64,000 bases of DNA from Rhodocyclales bacterium GT-UBC (lineage in GTDB: Bacteria > Pseudomonadota > Gammaproteobacteria > Burkholderiales > Rhodocyclaceae), in contig QXPY01000004.1 in the NCBI GenBank assembly GCA_003583745.1, positions 1 to 64,000 on the forward strand. The letters are read 5' to 3'. The notes under the pieces are model-generated. The model had not been told where the DNA came from. It did no database searches and was given only the letters and a program-made list of their open reading frames with translations. The translations under genes and the position numbers were made by a program. Each line of letters begins with the position of its first letter. The first letter of the stretch is position 1. Below are positions 9,417-19,808 of this stretch, piece by piece.

Positions 9417-10303
9417 GTTTTGCCAAGCCGAGCCTGCTGCAGCGAATAACTGCCTTGTTTCCTGTGGTTTCGCCACTGGCGATGGGGATTGGGATTTCGC
9501 TAGTTTTCCACAGTACGGTACTGGCTGTTCATTTCAAGTTCCCCGATGCGGCGAATTCGATGCGCGAGAAGGCGCTCGACATCATCCTGGTCAATGCCAA
9601 ATCGGCCCGCAAGCCGCACGACGCCCAGGCGCTGGCTCAGGCCAACCTCGATGGAGGCGGCAATACCGACGAAAACCGGCGAGCCAAGACGCCGTTGCCG
9701 CCAACCCTGCATCAGGTTGCCGGTAGCGAATTGCAGCAAATGCAACGGCGTGTGCAGGAACTGGAGGCGGCACAGCAGAAGATGCTGACCCAGATGCGCA
9801 GTTCGCGCAGTGTGGCTTCGAGTTCTTCGGCGGCCGAACAACCCGCACCGACTCCGGCCGTCAGCGGACTCGACCTGGCCGAATCGGCGCGGGCGATGGC
9901 CCGCCTCGAGGGCGAAATCAACAAGGCAGCGGAAGAGTACAGCAAGCGGCCGCGCAAGAAGTTTATCGGGGCGCGCACCGAGGAGTATCGTTTTGCCCAA
10001 TACATTGAGGACTGGCGGCAGAAAATCGAGCGTATCGGGACCTTGAATTACCCTGAGGCGGCGCGCGGCAAACTCTACGGCTCGCTGGTGCTGACCGTGG
10101 CGATCGGCGCCGATGGGCAGGTTTCACGTATCGACATCAACCGCTCTTCCGGCTACAAGTTGCTGGATGATGCGGCACGACGCATTGTGCAAATGGCCGG
10201 GCCGTACTCGCCGTTTCCGCCGGATATCCGGCGCGACACCGACATGCTGGAAATCACCCGTACCTGGTATTTCACCCAGGGCGACCAATTGTCTGCCAAA
10301 TGA
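9413..10303 (+). CDS. TonB C-terminal-domain protein (energy transducer TonB-like)
   Basis: 296 aa. N-terminal membrane anchor near residues 20-42, a long Gln/Ser/Lys-rich, partly coiled-coil periplasmic linker (about 60-190) and a TonB C-terminal domain (about 205-290; [23 protein letters not shown], with [11 protein letters not shown]). Such proteins pass proton-motive-force energy to outer-membrane receptors, or, as in TolA-like paralogues, act in envelope maintenance. No exbB/exbD is adjacent. The linker is not Pro-Lys rich as in canonical TonB, so a TolA-like or specialised role is possible. Starts at GTG 9413 preceded by a strong GGAGGAGGAAGAG inside the upstream gene. Confidence 0.8.
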   Translation: MSFAKPSLLQRITALFPVVSPLAMGIGISLVFHSTVLAVHFKFPDAANSMREKALDIILVNAKSARKPHDAQALAQANLDGGGNTDENRRAKTPLPPTLHQVAGSELQQMQRRVQELEAAQQKMLTQMRSSRSVASSSSAAEQPAPTPAVSGLDLAESARAMARLEGEINKAAEEYSKRPRKKFIGARTEEYRFAQYIEDWRQKIERIGTLNYPEAARGKLYGSLVLTVAIGADGQVSRIDINRSSGYKLLDDAARRIVQMAGPYSPFPPDIRRDTDMLEITRTWYFTQGDQLSAK

Positions 10304-11124
10304 CCGATCTTTACGCTGTTTTCGGCAACCCGATTGCCCATTCCAAGTCGCCGGCGATCCACGCGGCGTTTGCCCGGGCGACTGGCCAGGACTTGCGCTA
10401 CGAGGCGCGTCTCGCTGCACTTGATGGCTTTGCCGCGGCAGTTGCCGAATTCATCGGCGAGGGTGGGCGAGGGGCGAACGTTACCGTGCCCTTCAAGGAA
10501 GAGGCTTTCCGCTTGTGTTCTCGGCTCAGTGAGCGGGCGGCGCGGGCCGGGGCGGTGAATACCCTGATTTGCTGTGATGGGGTGATTGCGGGCGACAATA
10601 CCGATGGGGCTGGATTGGTTCGAGACATCACCCACAATCTCGGTTATGTCCTGGCCGGCAAGCGGATTTTGCTGCTGGGGGCCGGTGGCGCGGCGCGCGG
10701 GGTGATTGCCCCCTTGCTGGCTGGAGAGCCGGCGGCGTTGACCATCGCCAATCGTTCCGCCGACAAGGCCGAGGTTCTGGCGGCTGCCTTTGCCGACCTC
10801 GGGCAGGTCGAAGGTGGAGGTCTTGGGAACTTGGCCGGGCGAAGCTTCGATCTGGTTATCAACGCGACTTCCGCCAGCTTGTCCGGGGCGCGACTGGATT
10901 TGCCGGACGGCCTCTTTGCGCCAGCCAGCCTGGCTTACGACATGATGTATGGCAAGGGCGAGACGCCCTTTTTGGCGCAGGCGCGCGAGCAGGGGGCTGC
11001 ACGTCGTGCCGACGGGCTCGGCATGTTGGTCGAGCAAGCTGCGGAGGCTTTCTGTCTCTGGCGCAACTGCCGCCCCGATACGGCCGGGGTGTTGGCCGAA
11101 CTGCGGGCCGGTCTGGCCGGATGA
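10300..11124 (+). CDS. aroE: Shikimate dehydrogenase
   Basis: Reduces 3-dehydroshikimate to shikimate with NADPH in aromatic amino-acid synthesis. 274 aa. Shikimate-binding motif [12 protein letters not shown] at 9-20, the catalytic Lys in [10 protein letters not shown], Asn/Asp of the active site in GDNTDGAGL, and the Rossmann loop GAGGAARGV near 127-135 are all present. Starts at ATG 10300 overlapping the previous stop by 4 bp and overlaps mtgA by 4 bp, so it lies inside a tightly coupled operon from the RNase gene to mtgA. Confidence 0.97.
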   Translation: MTDLYAVFGNPIAHSKSPAIHAAFARATGQDLRYEARLAALDGFAAAVAEFIGEGGRGANVTVPFKEEAFRLCSRLSERAARAGAVNTLICCDGVIAGDNTDGAGLVRDITHNLGYVLAGKRILLLGAGGAARGVIAPLLAGEPAALTIANRSADKAEVLAAAFADLGQVEGGGLGNLAGRSFDLVINATSASLSGARLDLPDGLFAPASLAYDMMYGKGETPFLAQAREQGAARRADGLGMLVEQAAEAFCLWRNCRPDTAGVLAELRAGLAG

Positions 11125-11816
11125 AAGCCTTCGGCCGCTGGCTCAAGTGGGCCACGTTGGCATTGCTCGGCCTGTTTCTGCTTTGGCAGTTGTGGTTGTT
11201 GGGATGGGTGTTGTTCTGGGGGGGGGTGAATCCTGGTACGACCCGTTTCATGGAAATTCGTCTGAGCGAGCTGCGGGAAAAGAAGCCCGATGCCCAATTG
11301 GTGCAGCAGTGGGTGCCTTATGAGCGGATTTCGCCGCATCTGAAACGAGCAATCATCGCGGCAGAAGACGCCAAGTTCGTCGATCACGAAGGCTTCGACT
11401 GGGAAGGTATCCAGAAGGCGCTGGAAAAAAACCAGAAAAAGCATCGCTTTGCGGCGGGCGGCTCGACCATCAGCCAGCAATTGGCGAAAAATCTGTTCCT
11501 GACGCCGAACAAGTCCTATTTGCGCAAGGCGGAAGAGGCGATCATCACCTTGATGCTGGAGAACCTCTGGTCGAAGCAGCGCATCTTCGAGGTCTATCTC
11601 AATGTGATCGAGTGGGGCAACGGCATCTTCGGCGCCGAGGCGGCAGCCCGTCATTACTACGGCGTTGCCGCAGCGCAGTTGGGGCCCGAACAGGCGGCCC
11701 GGCTGGCAGGCATGGTGCCCAATCCGCGTTACTACGACCGGAATCGCAATGCACCTGGTTTGGGACGCAAGGCGGCCATCATTCTGGGCCGGATGCCGTC
11801 TGCCGAAATTCCCTGA
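11121..11816 (+). CDS. mtgA: Monofunctional peptidoglycan glycosyltransferase
   Basis: GT51-family enzyme that polymerises lipid II into glycan strands at the outer face of the inner membrane. 231 aa with an N-terminal membrane helix at about 12-33 and no transpeptidase domain. Motif 1 [15 protein letters not shown] carries the catalytic Glu; motif 2 [15 protein letters not shown] and the later segment [18 protein letters not shown] carry the second Glu. Length and motif order are normal for MtgA. Last gene of the aroE operon. Confidence 0.95.
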   Translation: MKAFGRWLKWATLALLGLFLLWQLWLLGWVLFWGGVNPGTTRFMEIRLSELREKKPDAQLVQQWVPYERISPHLKRAIIAAEDAKFVDHEGFDWEGIQKALEKNQKKHRFAAGGSTISQQLAKNLFLTPNKSYLRKAEEAIITLMLENLWSKQRIFEVYLNVIEWGNGIFGAEAAARHYYGVAAAQLGPEQAARLAGMVPNPRYYDRNRNAPGLGRKAAIILGRMPSAEIP

Positions 11817-11825
11817 AGTCGCGTT

Positions 11826-11874
11826 TTGAGCGATGGTTTGCGGTGCTAAAATCCGGGCTTCGATTTTGCACCGC
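11826..11874 (+). promoter_or_regulatory. Candidate corA promoter overlapped by an imperfect inverted repeat
   Basis: TTGAGC (11826-11831), 15 nt, then TAAAAT (11847-11852). An inverted repeat spans the -10: left arm 840-853 and right arm 862-874 of the 11-kb block (14 and 13 nt) pair fully except for one bulged T, around an 8-nt spacer. It could be an operator or, if transcription starts further upstream, a hairpin in the corA leader ending 14 nt before the ATG. Confidence 0.45.
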
Positions 11875-11888
11875 ACCATTGGTTCGCG

Positions 11889-13274
11889 ATGAACGAAGAA
11901 GACAACACGCTGAACGAAGTTGATGAGCTGAAGGATCAGCTGGCCGAGGTGCAAAATCTTCTGGCCAAGCATCGGCTCGTCGAAGATATGGTGCGTCGTC
12001 AGGAAATGCCGCGGCATGACCTGGTCGAGGGCATGGTGCAGAAACAGCATATTACCGAGTTGCGAGCGCTCTTTACGCGGCTGCCGCGCGTTTCGGTTGC
12101 CCTGATCCTCTCCGCCTTGTCGGAAGAGGAGCGTCTGGTGGCCTGGAAGGAAGTCGAGGAAGAGTATCAGGACGACATCCTCGAACTGTTGTCCGATGAA
12201 ATTCGTGAGGCATTGGTCGGAGATGGCCATCGCCCTAGCCGCAAGATCATGGTGAACGCATTTGGCCTGCAGGAAGGTCGGCTCAAGCAGATCACCGTCG
12301 AACGCTCGACCGACTTCACCAACATCAAGCCGATCTGGGTCGACTTGGTGGCGCCGACGCCGCGCGTCCGCGACTGGGTGGGGCAGCAGTTCGGCCTCGA
12401 GTTGCCCGATCCGAAGAGCCTGACCGACCTCGAGGCCAGCGCCCGCTTCTACATCGAGGACAATGGCGAACTGCACCTGCATTCCGACTTCCTGCTCGAT
12501 ATGGCGGACGAGTCGCGTAACGTCGCAGTGGCCTTCATCCTGCACGACGACATCCTGTTTTCCGTGCGTTCGGAGGAGTTGCCGGTTTTCCGTCTGCAAC
12601 GTCACCGGGCTCGCACCCGTCCTGGCTATGTAACCGACGCCAAGGATGTGCTGTTGGATCTTTACGCCGCCGATGCCGAATATTCCGCCGACGCGCTGGA
12701 AGACGTCTATGCCTCGCTGGAGGCGGTTGCCAAGCACGTCTTGTCGACGCATCTGCCCGACGAGGAAGCCGGTGCAATGCTGGCCGATATCGCCAAGCAG
12801 GAAGACTTGAACGGACGCATTCGACGCAACGTACTGGATACCCGGCGGGCCGTTTCCTTCCTGATGCGCGGCAAGCTGCTGTCGGCTGCACAGCAGGAAG
12901 ACGCACGTCAGATCATGCGCGATATCGAGTCACTCGACGGTCATACCTCGTTCTTGTTCGGCAAGATCAACTTCCTGATGGATGCCGTCGTCGGCTTCAT
13001 CAATATCAACCAGAATCAGCGGGTGTCGAAGCTGACCAAGCTGTCTATCGTCTTCATGCCGATCAACATCGTCGCCGGTATCGGTGGCATGTCGGAGTTT
13101 TCGATGATGACTTCCGGCATCCCCTGGCCGATCGCCTATGGTGTCTTCACGGTCGGTATGGGCTTCGTCGGTTGGTTGACTTACCTGGCTTTGCGCCAGG
13201 GCGAACGGCGCGAAGCACGTCGTAAATTGCAGGAAGCCACCCAGTTGAATGGGCGCCCGGGTTCGGGCGCTTGA
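11889..13274 (+). CDS. CorA-like magnesium/divalent-cation transporter with MgtE-N-like N-terminal domain
   Basis: 461 aa. The N-terminal part (about 20-120: HDLVEGMVQ..., RLPRVSVALILSALSEEERL, LLSDEIREALV) is Leu-rich and resembles the MgtE N domain. The rest is a CorA funnel with a long helical stalk and two C-terminal helices (about 385-405 and 415-435). The pore-loop signature, normally GMN after the first helix, reads GGMSEF here, so the Asn is Ser. Homologues in related bacteria are annotated as CorA-family, so the protein is probably functional but the selectivity may differ. It has its own candidate promoter and a convergent neighbour (hemL) 38 bp beyond its stop. Confidence 0.85.
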   Translation: MNEEDNTLNEVDELKDQLAEVQNLLAKHRLVEDMVRRQEMPRHDLVEGMVQKQHITELRALFTRLPRVSVALILSALSEEERLVAWKEVEEEYQDDILELLSDEIREALVGDGHRPSRKIMVNAFGLQEGRLKQITVERSTDFTNIKPIWVDLVAPTPRVRDWVGQQFGLELPDPKSLTDLEASARFYIEDNGELHLHSDFLLDMADESRNVAVAFILHDDILFSVRSEELPVFRLQRHRARTRPGYVTDAKDVLLDLYAADAEYSADALEDVYASLEAVAKHVLSTHLPDEEAGAMLADIAKQEDLNGRIRRNVLDTRRAVSFLMRGKLLSAAQQEDARQIMRDIESLDGHTSFLFGKINFLMDAVVGFININQNQRVSKLTKLSIVFMPINIVAGIGGMSEFSMMTSGIPWPIAYGVFTVGMGFVGWLTYLALRQGERREARRKLQEATQLNGRPGSGA

Positions 13275-13283
13275 GGCAATGAA

Positions 13284-13304
13284 GCCAGCCTCGGTGAGGC
13301 TGGC
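13284..13304. terminator. Hairpin between convergent corA and hemL
   Basis: A perfect 9-bp stem (13284-13292 with 13296-13304) and a 3-nt loop lie in the 38-bp gap between convergent genes. It is placed to stop transcripts from both sides, but neither side has a real T-tract, so termination strength is uncertain. Confidence 0.55.
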
Positions 13305-13312
13305 GTTCCCGA

Positions 13313-14596
13313 TTATTTCAAGGTCGCAAAATAGGCGTCGGCTGCGGCAATCGTCGAGGCAATGTCCGCATCGCTATGGGCGGCGGAGACGAAGCCGGCT
13401 TCGAAGGCAGATGGCGCGAAGTAGTGGCCGGCGTCGAGCATGGCGTGGAAGAAGCGGTTGAAGGCTTCCTTGTCGCAGGCCAGCACGGCATCGTAGGTGG
13501 CCGGGCAGCGTTCGGCGAAGTAGAGGCCGAACATGCCGCCGATGTTCTGGGCCGAGAACGCAATGCCATGTTTCTTGGCTGTAGCGACCAGTCCGTCGCA
13601 CAGGGCTTGGGTCTTGGCGGTCAGGCTTTCGTAGAAGCCCGGCGCCTGGATCAGCTTCAAGGTAGCGAGACCGGCGGCTGTGGCAATCGGGTTGCCGGAC
13701 AGTGTGCCGGCCTGGTAGACCGGGCCGAGCGGAGCGATTTTTTCCATGATCTCGCGCTTGCCGCCGAAGGCGCCCATCGGCATGCCGCCGCCGACGATCT
13801 TGCCGAAGGTGGACAGGTCCGGCGTGATGCCGAACAGGCCTTGGGCGCTCTTCGGGCCGACGCGGAAGCCGGTCATCACTTCATCGAAAATCAGTACTGC
13901 GCCGTATTGCGCGGTCAGCTCGCGCATCGCCTTCAAGAATTCCGGCGTCGGTGCGATCAGGTTCATGTTGCCGACCACCGGCTCGACGATGACAGCGGCG
14001 ATCTTGTCGCCGTGGGCCTTGAAGGCTTCGGCCAGCCCCTGCGGGTCGTTATAGCTGAGTACCATGGTGGTTTCGACGGTACCGGCCGGCACGCCGCCCG
14101 AGGACGGATTGCCGAAGGTCAGCAGACCGGAGCCGGCCTTGACCAGCAGGCTGTCGGCGTGGCCGTGGTAGCAGCCTTCGAACTTTACCAGGATGTCGCG
14201 GCCGGTGTAGCCCCGCGCCAGGCGGATGGCGCTCATTGTCGCTTCGGTGCCGGAGGAGACCAGACGCACCATATCCATCGAGGGGACCAGGTCGCACAGC
14301 AGGTCGGCGATCTCGACTTCCTTCTCGGTTGGAGCGCCAAAGGAGAGGCCATCGACCACGGCGGCCTGGACGGCCGCGATCACTTCCGGATGGGCATGGC
14401 CGAGGATCATCGGCCCCCAGGAGCCGACGTAATCGACGTACCACTTGCCATCGGCGTCCTGAACGCGGGGGCCGACGCCTTTCTGGAAGAAGCAGGGGGT
14501 GCCGCCGACCGAACGGAAGGCGCGGACCGGTGAATTGACGCCGCCGGGAATGTGGCGTTGGGCGCGTTCGAAAAGTTGCTGGTTGCGTGAGCTCAT
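13313..14596 (-). CDS. hemL: Glutamate-1-semialdehyde 2,1-aminomutase
   Basis: PLP enzyme converting glutamate-1-semialdehyde to 5-aminolevulinate, the C5 route into haem. 427 aa, normal length. Seen: the N-terminal [13 protein letters not shown], the substrate/PLP region [27 protein letters not shown] with the PLP-binding Asp, and the Schiff-base Lys in [17 protein letters not shown]. Start ATG at 14596; the start overlaps the thiE stop by 4 bp, giving an operon thiD-thiE-hemL on the minus strand. Confidence 0.97.
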   Translation of the reverse strand: MSSRNQQLFERAQRHIPGGVNSPVRAFRSVGGTPCFFQKGVGPRVQDADGKWYVDYVGSWGPMILGHAHPEVIAAVQAAVVDGLSFGAPTEKEVEIADLLCDLVPSMDMVRLVSSGTEATMSAIRLARGYTGRDILVKFEGCYHGHADSLLVKAGSGLLTFGNPSSGGVPAGTVETTMVLSYNDPQGLAEAFKAHGDKIAAVIVEPVVGNMNLIAPTPEFLKAMRELTAQYGAVLIFDEVMTGFRVGPKSAQGLFGITPDLSTFGKIVGGGMPMGAFGGKREIMEKIAPLGPVYQAGTLSGNPIATAAGLATLKLIQAPGFYESLTAKTQALCDGLVATAKKHGIAFSAQNIGGMFGLYFAERCPATYDAVLACDKEAFNRFFHAMLDAGHYFAPSAFEAGFVSAAHSDADIASTIAAADAYFATLK

Positions 14597-15225
14597 GGTT
14601 GGGCTTCCTCGAATAGGCGTTGATAGGCGGCAGCGCGCGCCGTGATGTCGGGTGCGCTGAACAGGTCGGTGATGACGGCGAGCAGGTCGGCGCCAGCGGA
14701 AATCAGTGGGGCGGCATTGGCTAGCGTGATGCCGCCAATGGCGCAACTGGCAGTGGCCAGTTCGCGCTTGCTCTGGGTGAACAATTCGATCGGGGCGCGG
14801 ATCGCATCGGGTTTGGTCGGCGACGGATAAACGGCGCCAAAGGCGAAGTAGTCGACGCCGGCGGCGCAGGCCTGGCGGGCGGCGTCGATGTCGGCATAGC
14901 TGGAGGCGCCGAGTATCTTCCGCGGGCCGAGCATGGCGCGGGCGGCCTTCAGATTGCCGTCCTCGGCGCCGAGGTGGGCGCCATCGGCATCGACCAGTGC
15001 GGTGAGTGACAGGTCGTCGTTGATCAGCAGCGTGGCAGCGTGGCGCCGGGTCAGCTGGCGCAGGGCGCGGGCACGGGCGACGCGCTCGGGCATCGGGCTG
15101 GTCTTGTCGCGAAACTGGACGATGCGACAGCCGCCGAGCAGGGCGGCTTCGACATCGTGCAACAGTCGTGTGCCATCGGCGGTGTCGGGCGTGATGGCGT
15201 ACAGGCCACGTAGACTAACTGGCAT
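14593..15225 (-). CDS. thiE: Thiamine-phosphate synthase
   Basis: Couples HMP-diphosphate and thiazole phosphate to thiamine phosphate. 210 aa TIM barrel, the normal length. Motifs: LYAITPD at the start, QFRDK (diphosphate/Mg binding), [15 protein letters not shown], and C-terminal GGITLANA. The ATG at 15225 lies inside the last codons of thiD (11-bp overlap), so translation is coupled. thiD upstream makes the HMP-diphosphate substrate. No TPP riboswitch was seen upstream of thiD. Confidence 0.95.
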   Translation of the reverse strand: MPVSLRGLYAITPDTADGTRLLHDVEAALLGGCRIVQFRDKTSPMPERVARARALRQLTRRHAATLLINDDLSLTALVDADGAHLGAEDGNLKAARAMLGPRKILGASSYADIDAARQACAAGVDYFAFGAVYPSPTKPDAIRAPIELFTQSKRELATASCAIGGITLANAAPLISAGADLLAVITDLFSAPDITARAAAYQRLFEEAQP

Positions 15226-16090
15226 CGGGTTTGGCCTCGCTGTCGTTGTTTTTGGTGCTGTCGTCTTCTTCGCCGCGCGCCCAGAAAAAGCGGTCGGGAA
15301 TGAATTGTCCCATGCCGGCACGGAACCCGTTGGCCAGTGTTTGCCAGGTGTAGTCCTGGGCGTCGCGCACGGCGTCCTCGATGCTGGCGCCACCTGCAAC
15401 GCAGCCGGCGATGGCCGAGGCCAGCGTGCAGCCCGAGCCGTGGTAGCTGCCCGGCAGTCGCTCCCAGTTGTCGCGTCGAATCACTCCTTCTGCTCCGTAC
15501 AGCGTATTGATGACCTGGGGGGTGCTTTCGTGGGTGCCGGTGATCAGGACGTACTGGGCACCCATCTCGATCAGGCGTTGGGCGCAGACTTCAATCGACG
15601 GTTCGCCGTCGTCATCGGCGCTTTCCGCCAGGCGGCGGGCCTCCGGGGCATTGGGGGTGAGCAACGTGGTTTGCGGCAGCAGCAGTTCGCGCATGGCCGA
15701 AATGATATCTTCGCCGGAAAACTCGTCGCCCCGGCCGGAGGCCAGCACCGGGTCGAAAATCAGGGGGATTTCCGGGTAGTCGGAAAGAATCTCGGCGACG
15801 GTGACGACGTTTTCAACGCTGCCCAGTACGCCGATTTTGAAGGCCGCAACCGGCATGTCTTCCAATACTGTCCGCGCTTGTTGCTCGAGCAGTTCGGCGC
15901 TGACCGGGTGTACGCTCTCGACGCCGACCGTGTCCTGGACGGTTAACGCGGTGAGAGCCGTGACCGGGTGGCAGCCGAGGCTGGCCAAGGTGAGCAGGTC
16001 AGCCTGAATGCCGGCGCCGGAGGATGGGTCGCTGGCAGCAAAGACCAGAACCAGCGGAGGGCTGGGCGAAGCATTGGGTTTTGTGGTCAT
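15215..16090 (-). CDS. thiD: Hydroxymethylpyrimidine/phosphomethylpyrimidine kinase
   Basis: Ribokinase-fold kinase that phosphorylates HMP and then HMP-phosphate for thiamine synthesis. 291 aa. Motifs: [16 protein letters not shown] at the N-terminus, [17 protein letters not shown], the anion-hole/catalytic segment [17 protein letters not shown] charged, low-complexity C-terminal tail of about 20 residues ([16 protein letters not shown]) extends beyond the usual kinase end. First gene of the thiD-thiE-hemL operon. ATG at 16090 chosen by homology; no clear Shine-Dalgarno. Confidence 0.95.
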   Translation of the reverse strand: MTTKPNASPSPPLVLVFAASDPSSGAGIQADLLTLASLGCHPVTALTALTVQDTVGVESVHPVSAELLEQQARTVLEDMPVAAFKIGVLGSVENVVTVAEILSDYPEIPLIFDPVLASGRGDEFSGEDIISAMRELLLPQTTLLTPNAPEARRLAESADDDGEPSIEVCAQRLIEMGAQYVLITGTHESTPQVINTLYGAEGVIRRDNWERLPGSYHGSGCTLASAIAGCVAGGASIEDAVRDAQDYTWQTLANGFRAGMGQFIPDRFFWARGEEDDSTKNNDSEAKPDAS

Positions 16091-16277
16091 GGCGTTTCGC
16101 CCGCAGAAGGAGCGAATGGTGCAGAAATGGAAGGCGTGGATTTTATCTGAATCCGTTCCGGGCGAGTCCGTCGTCGAATCGCGCAAACAGTACGTGTCGA
16201 GGGCTGTTCATTTGATACTTCCGTAGTATGATGCGGCGATAGTTAAAGTGCCCCACAAGGGGCCAGGGGACAGGAAA

Positions 16278-16688
16278 TTGGCTGATTTATCCAGACTGCG
16301 TGGCGTCAGGGTTATGGTCATTGACGACAGCAATACGATACGGCGCAGCGCCGAGATATTTCTCGTGCAGGCCGGGTGTCAGGTCGTTCTCGCCGAAGAT
16401 GGCTTTGATGCATTGGCAAAAATTGCCGATCATCAACCCAACGTGATTTTTTGCGACATCATGATGCCCCGGCTCGATGGCTACCAAACCTGCTCGCTGA
16501 TCAAGAAAAACGCCCGTTTCAAGGCGACGCCGGTGATCATGCTGTCCTCCAAAGATGGTCTGTTCGATCGGGCGCGTGGCCGCATGGTCGGTTCAGATCA
16601 ATACCTGACCAAGCCGTTTACCAAGGACAGCCTCCTGCAGACGGTGGCAACCTTCGCGTTGCCGGCGGAAAAAGAAATCAATCTGTAA
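16278..16688 (+). CDS. pilG: Response regulator PilG (twitching motility)
   Basis: Single CheY-like receiver domain, 136 aa, first gene of the Chp chemosensory cluster. Acidic pocket in VMVIDDSNTIRRSAE, phospho-acceptor Asp in FCDIMMPRLDGY, Thr/Ser switch in MLSSKDG and Lys in LTKPF. PilG is phosphorylated by the ChpA kinase and in Pseudomonas promotes pilus extension and cAMP signalling. Start TTG 16278 is preferred: it follows AGGGGACAGGAAA, and the protein then begins LADLSRLRG as homologues do; an upstream GTG (16248) is a poorer choice. Confidence 0.93.
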   Translation: MADLSRLRGVRVMVIDDSNTIRRSAEIFLVQAGCQVVLAEDGFDALAKIADHQPNVIFCDIMMPRLDGYQTCSLIKKNARFKATPVIMLSSKDGLFDRARGRMVGSDQYLTKPFTKDSLLQTVATFALPAEKEINL

Positions 16689-16703
16689 GTTTAGGGAGAA
16701 CAT

Positions 16704-17069
16704 ATGCCCGTCAAAAATATTCTCGTCGTCGACGATTCGCCGACCGAACGCTTTTTTACCGTTGATGTATTGACCAAGGCGGGTTACCTGGTTACGACCG
16801 CCGAAAATGGTGAAGAGGGGATTGCCAAGGCCAAGGCCCAGAAGCCGGACCTGATCCTGATGGATGTCGTGATGCCAGGCCTGAATGGCTATCAGGCAAC
16901 CCGGACTTTGACGCGAGACGAACAAACCAAGGGCATTCCGGTGATCGTCTGTACCTCGAAAGGGCAGGAAACCGACAAGATCTGGGGGTTGCGCCAAGGC
17001 GCAGTTGACTATCTGGTCAAACCGCTCAATCCCGAAGAGCTTCTTCAACGAGTTGCAGCTTTGCCCTGA
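16704..17069 (+). CDS. pilH: Response regulator PilH
   Basis: Second single-domain receiver of the Chp system, 121 aa. Acid pocket ILVVDDSPTERFF, phospho-Asp in LILMDVVMPGLNGYQ, CTSKGQ switch region and Lys in YLVKPLNPEELL. PilH competes with or drains phosphate from PilG in twitching control. RBS AGGGAGAA precedes ATG 16704 at the right distance. Lies 15 bp after pilG and 5 bp before pilI. Confidence 0.94.
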   Translation: MPVKNILVVDDSPTERFFTVDVLTKAGYLVTTAENGEEGIAKAKAQKPDLILMDVVMPGLNGYQATRTLTRDEQTKGIPVIVCTSKGQETDKIWGLRQGAVDYLVKPLNPEELLQRVAALP

Positions 17070-17074
17070 TCTAA

Positions 17075-17587
17075 ATGGCCAAAAAAACCAGTCTTCGCGA
17101 TTTTCAGGCGTATTTGGCGGATCGTCTGACGACCGCGGCGCAGGGCAAGGGCGGTGTTTCTTGGCTGGGTATCCAGGCTGGGGATGAAAACTGGCTGGTC
17201 GACCTGTCCGATAGCGGTGAGATCGTGCAGGCGCCGCAAGTGGCTGGAGTGCCGCTGACACGTCCCTGGTTTGCCGGAATCGCCAATATTCGGGGCAATC
17301 TCTATGCCGTTACCGATTTTTCGGTGTTTCGTGGCGGCGTTCCGACGCCGCACAATACGAATGCTCGGCTGTTGCTGGTCGGGGTCAAGCATGGCTCGAA
17401 TGCGGCGTTGCTCGTTTCGCGCATGCTGGGGCTGAAAAACCCTGAGGATTTCGCGGTTGAACCGGCTTCGCCGGACGTGCCGGCCTGGGGGGCGGTGCGT
17501 TATCGGGACAGGCAAGGCCATCTATGGCACAAGCTTTCGGTACGCGAACTATTGGCCGATCAAGATTTCATGAATATCGGGGTTTGA
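17075..17587 (+). CDS. pilI: CheW-like adaptor PilI
   Basis: 170-aa protein with a CheW domain (about 30-165; VSWLGIQAGDENWLVDLSDSGEIVQAP, with WFAGIANIRGNLYAVTDF). Couples the transducer PilJ to the ChpA kinase at the inner membrane. Located between pilH and pilJ as in Pseudomonas and other pilus chemosensory clusters. Starts 5 bp after the pilH stop, without a strong Shine-Dalgarno, so probably coupled. Confidence 0.92.
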   Translation: MAKKTSLRDFQAYLADRLTTAAQGKGGVSWLGIQAGDENWLVDLSDSGEIVQAPQVAGVPLTRPWFAGIANIRGNLYAVTDFSVFRGGVPTPHNTNARLLLVGVKHGSNAALLVSRMLGLKNPEDFAVEPASPDVPAWGAVRYRDRQGHLWHKLSVRELLADQDFMNIGV

Positions 17588-17626
17588 TTTCGGGACCTTA
17601 ATCCCGGACCCCAAGCGGAGGATTCC

Positions 17627-19786
17627 ATGGCTTTCAGTTTCAAACTGCCCAAATTTGGGGCTGGTTCTAATGATGGAAAATCAATTCTGACGGTGTCGGA
17701 TGCGATGGAGCCAGAACGAGGTGCGGCTGTTCGCAAGCTGGCCTTGCCTGATTTTTTGGCCAAGCAGCCCGTTATCCAGCAAATGAAAACCCTCGGCGGC
17801 ATATTTGTCGGTTTGTTGTTGCTGATTGCTGCATTGGTTTTTCACGATAACCGTGAATCCACCCACGGAACGGCTTATGTTTCAGCCTCGGGTGAAATGC
17901 GCATGCTTTCGCAGCGTCTGGCAAAAGCCTCGTCGTTGGCGCTGCAAGGCAATACCGTGGCTTTCGCCCAACTCAAGGAGTCGCGCGACACCTTTAGCCA
18001 ACTGCTTGAGCGCCTGTCGTCAGGTGGTGAGATTGGCGGGGTTAGCGTGCCAGCTTCTCCCGATTCCGTGCAGCCGCAAATTGCATCGCTGACCGAGCGT
18101 TGGTCGGAAACCGAAAAGGATGCCGCCACCGTGATCGGCCAGGAGAAGACTCTTGTTGAGCTGGGCAAGAGCGTGGCTCTGATCGATAACAAAAATGCCG
18201 TGATGTTGGAACTTACCGAGCAAATCGCAGCCATGAAGCTGCAGTCCGGAAGTTCGGCTCGCGAAATCGCGGCGGCCAATCAGTTGGTGATGCTGACGCA
18301 GCGTACCGCCAAGAATGCATCTGCACTGCTGGTGGGGGACGAAATCAATCCCGAAGTCGCCTTCTTGTTGGGCAAGGATACCAATGCTTTCCGCGATATT
18401 CTCGCCGGATTGAGCAAGGGGAGCGAAGCATTGCGTTTGTCGGGCAGCAATGATGCCGATACGCGCGAGAAGTTGAAGGAGCTTGACGGAGCGTTCAAGG
18501 AGTATCAGGACGCGATCGGCAGTATTCTCGGCAATATGCAGCCCTTGGTCTTGTCCAAGCAGGCGGGCGCGCGAATTTTCCGGGAGAGCGAGGAATTGCT
18601 GAAGGCGACCGATGCGCTGGCAGCCGGTTACCAGGAGGCTTTGGGCGAGCGTGCCTTGTACATCGTCGTGCTGATCGTGCTGACGATTCTGGCGTTGGCC
18701 GCACTTGCCCTGCTCGCCAAAATTTATCTTGCCGACACCAGCCGTCGGGCACTGGATGCCGAATTGCAACGCCAGTCTTCCGAACAAACCAATCGCGAAA
18801 ATCAGGACGCCATTCTGCGCCTGATGAACGAACTGGGCGACCTCGCCGACGGCGACCTGACCGTGACCGCAACGGTGTCCGAGAACATCACCGGCGCCAT
18901 CGCCGACTCGATCAACTACACGATTGAAGAACTGCGTGTGCTGGTCGGCCGGATCAACGACGCGGCTAATCGGGTGACGGCTGCCACCGAAATCGCTCGC
19001 CAGACTTCGGCCGAGCTGCTTGATGCAGCAGGGCGTCAATCGGCTGAAATTCAGGAAGTCGGTCAGTCGGCCCTGGAAATGGCCCGTTCGATGAGCCAGG
19101 TTTCCGGCAACGCCACGCAATCGGCCCAGGTTGCCCGGCAATCGCTGATGGCTGCAGAAAAGGGGACCCAGGCGGTACATGACTCGATCAAGGGCATGAA
19201 CGAAATTCGTAACCAGATTCAGGAAACCTCGAAGCGGATCAAACGTCTCGGTGAAAGCTCGCAGGAGATCGGCGAAATCGTCGAGCTGATTTCCGACATT
19301 ACCGAACAGACCAACGTGCTGGCGTTGAACGCCGCCATCCAGGCTGCATCGGCCGGCGATGCAGGGCGCGGCTTTACCGTGGTTGCGGAAGAAGTTCAGC
19401 GTCTGGCTGAACGTTCTGCCGAGGCGACCAAGCAGATCGCGGCCATTGTGAAGACCATTCAGTCGGATACGCAAGATGCCGTTTCGGCAATGGAGCAATC
19501 CACTCAGGGGGTGGTTGAAGGTGCGAAGCTTTCCGATGCCGCTGGTCAGGCGCTGACCGAGATCAGTCAGGTGTCGCGCGACCTGGCCGAACTGATTCAG
19601 GATATTTCGAGTTCTACCCAGACCCAGGCTAATTCGGCAACCCAGGTGGCAACGCTGATGCAGGATATCTTGCGCGTGACCGAGCAAACAACTGCCGGTA
19701 CCCAGCGTACTGCAGAAGCGGTTGATGAGCTCACCGCACTGGCTTCGGAACTGAAGGGTTCGGTTGCTGGCTTCAAGGTAGATTGA
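17627..19786 (+). CDS. pilJ: Methyl-accepting chemotaxis protein PilJ
   Basis: 719 aa. Membrane receptor of the Chp system that senses pilus/surface state. One helix at about 47-67, a periplasmic PilJ-type sensor (about 68-340), a second helix at about 343-365, a HAMP-like linker and a cytoplasmic signalling hairpin. The hairpin tip (about 555-600) reads [19 protein letters not shown] followed by [12 protein letters not shown]; the Q in place of the usual E is characteristic of PilJ-type receptors. A GGAGG lies upstream of ATG 17627. The 39-bp gap before it holds only a weak 5-bp hairpin. Confidence 0.94.
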   Translation: MAFSFKLPKFGAGSNDGKSILTVSDAMEPERGAAVRKLALPDFLAKQPVIQQMKTLGGIFVGLLLLIAALVFHDNRESTHGTAYVSASGEMRMLSQRLAKASSLALQGNTVAFAQLKESRDTFSQLLERLSSGGEIGGVSVPASPDSVQPQIASLTERWSETEKDAATVIGQEKTLVELGKSVALIDNKNAVMLELTEQIAAMKLQSGSSAREIAAANQLVMLTQRTAKNASALLVGDEINPEVAFLLGKDTNAFRDILAGLSKGSEALRLSGSNDADTREKLKELDGAFKEYQDAIGSILGNMQPLVLSKQAGARIFRESEELLKATDALAAGYQEALGERALYIVVLIVLTILALAALALLAKIYLADTSRRALDAELQRQSSEQTNRENQDAILRLMNELGDLADGDLTVTATVSENITGAIADSINYTIEELRVLVGRINDAANRVTAATEIARQTSAELLDAAGRQSAEIQEVGQSALEMARSMSQVSGNATQSAQVARQSLMAAEKGTQAVHDSIKGMNEIRNQIQETSKRIKRLGESSQEIGEIVELISDITEQTNVLALNAAIQAASAGDAGRGFTVVAEEVQRLAERSAEATKQIAAIVKTIQSDTQDAVSAMEQSTQGVVEGAKLSDAAGQALTEISQVSRDLAELIQDISSSTQTQANSATQVATLMQDILRVTEQTTAGTQRTAEAVDELTALASELKGSVAGFKVD

Positions 19787-19808
19787 CCGATATCGATCGC
19801 GAGAGACT

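Noticed and set aside
16091-16277. TPP riboswitch or similar before thiD
   Set aside because: No CTGAGA-type TPP core was found on the minus strand; the gap is short and shared with divergent pilG.
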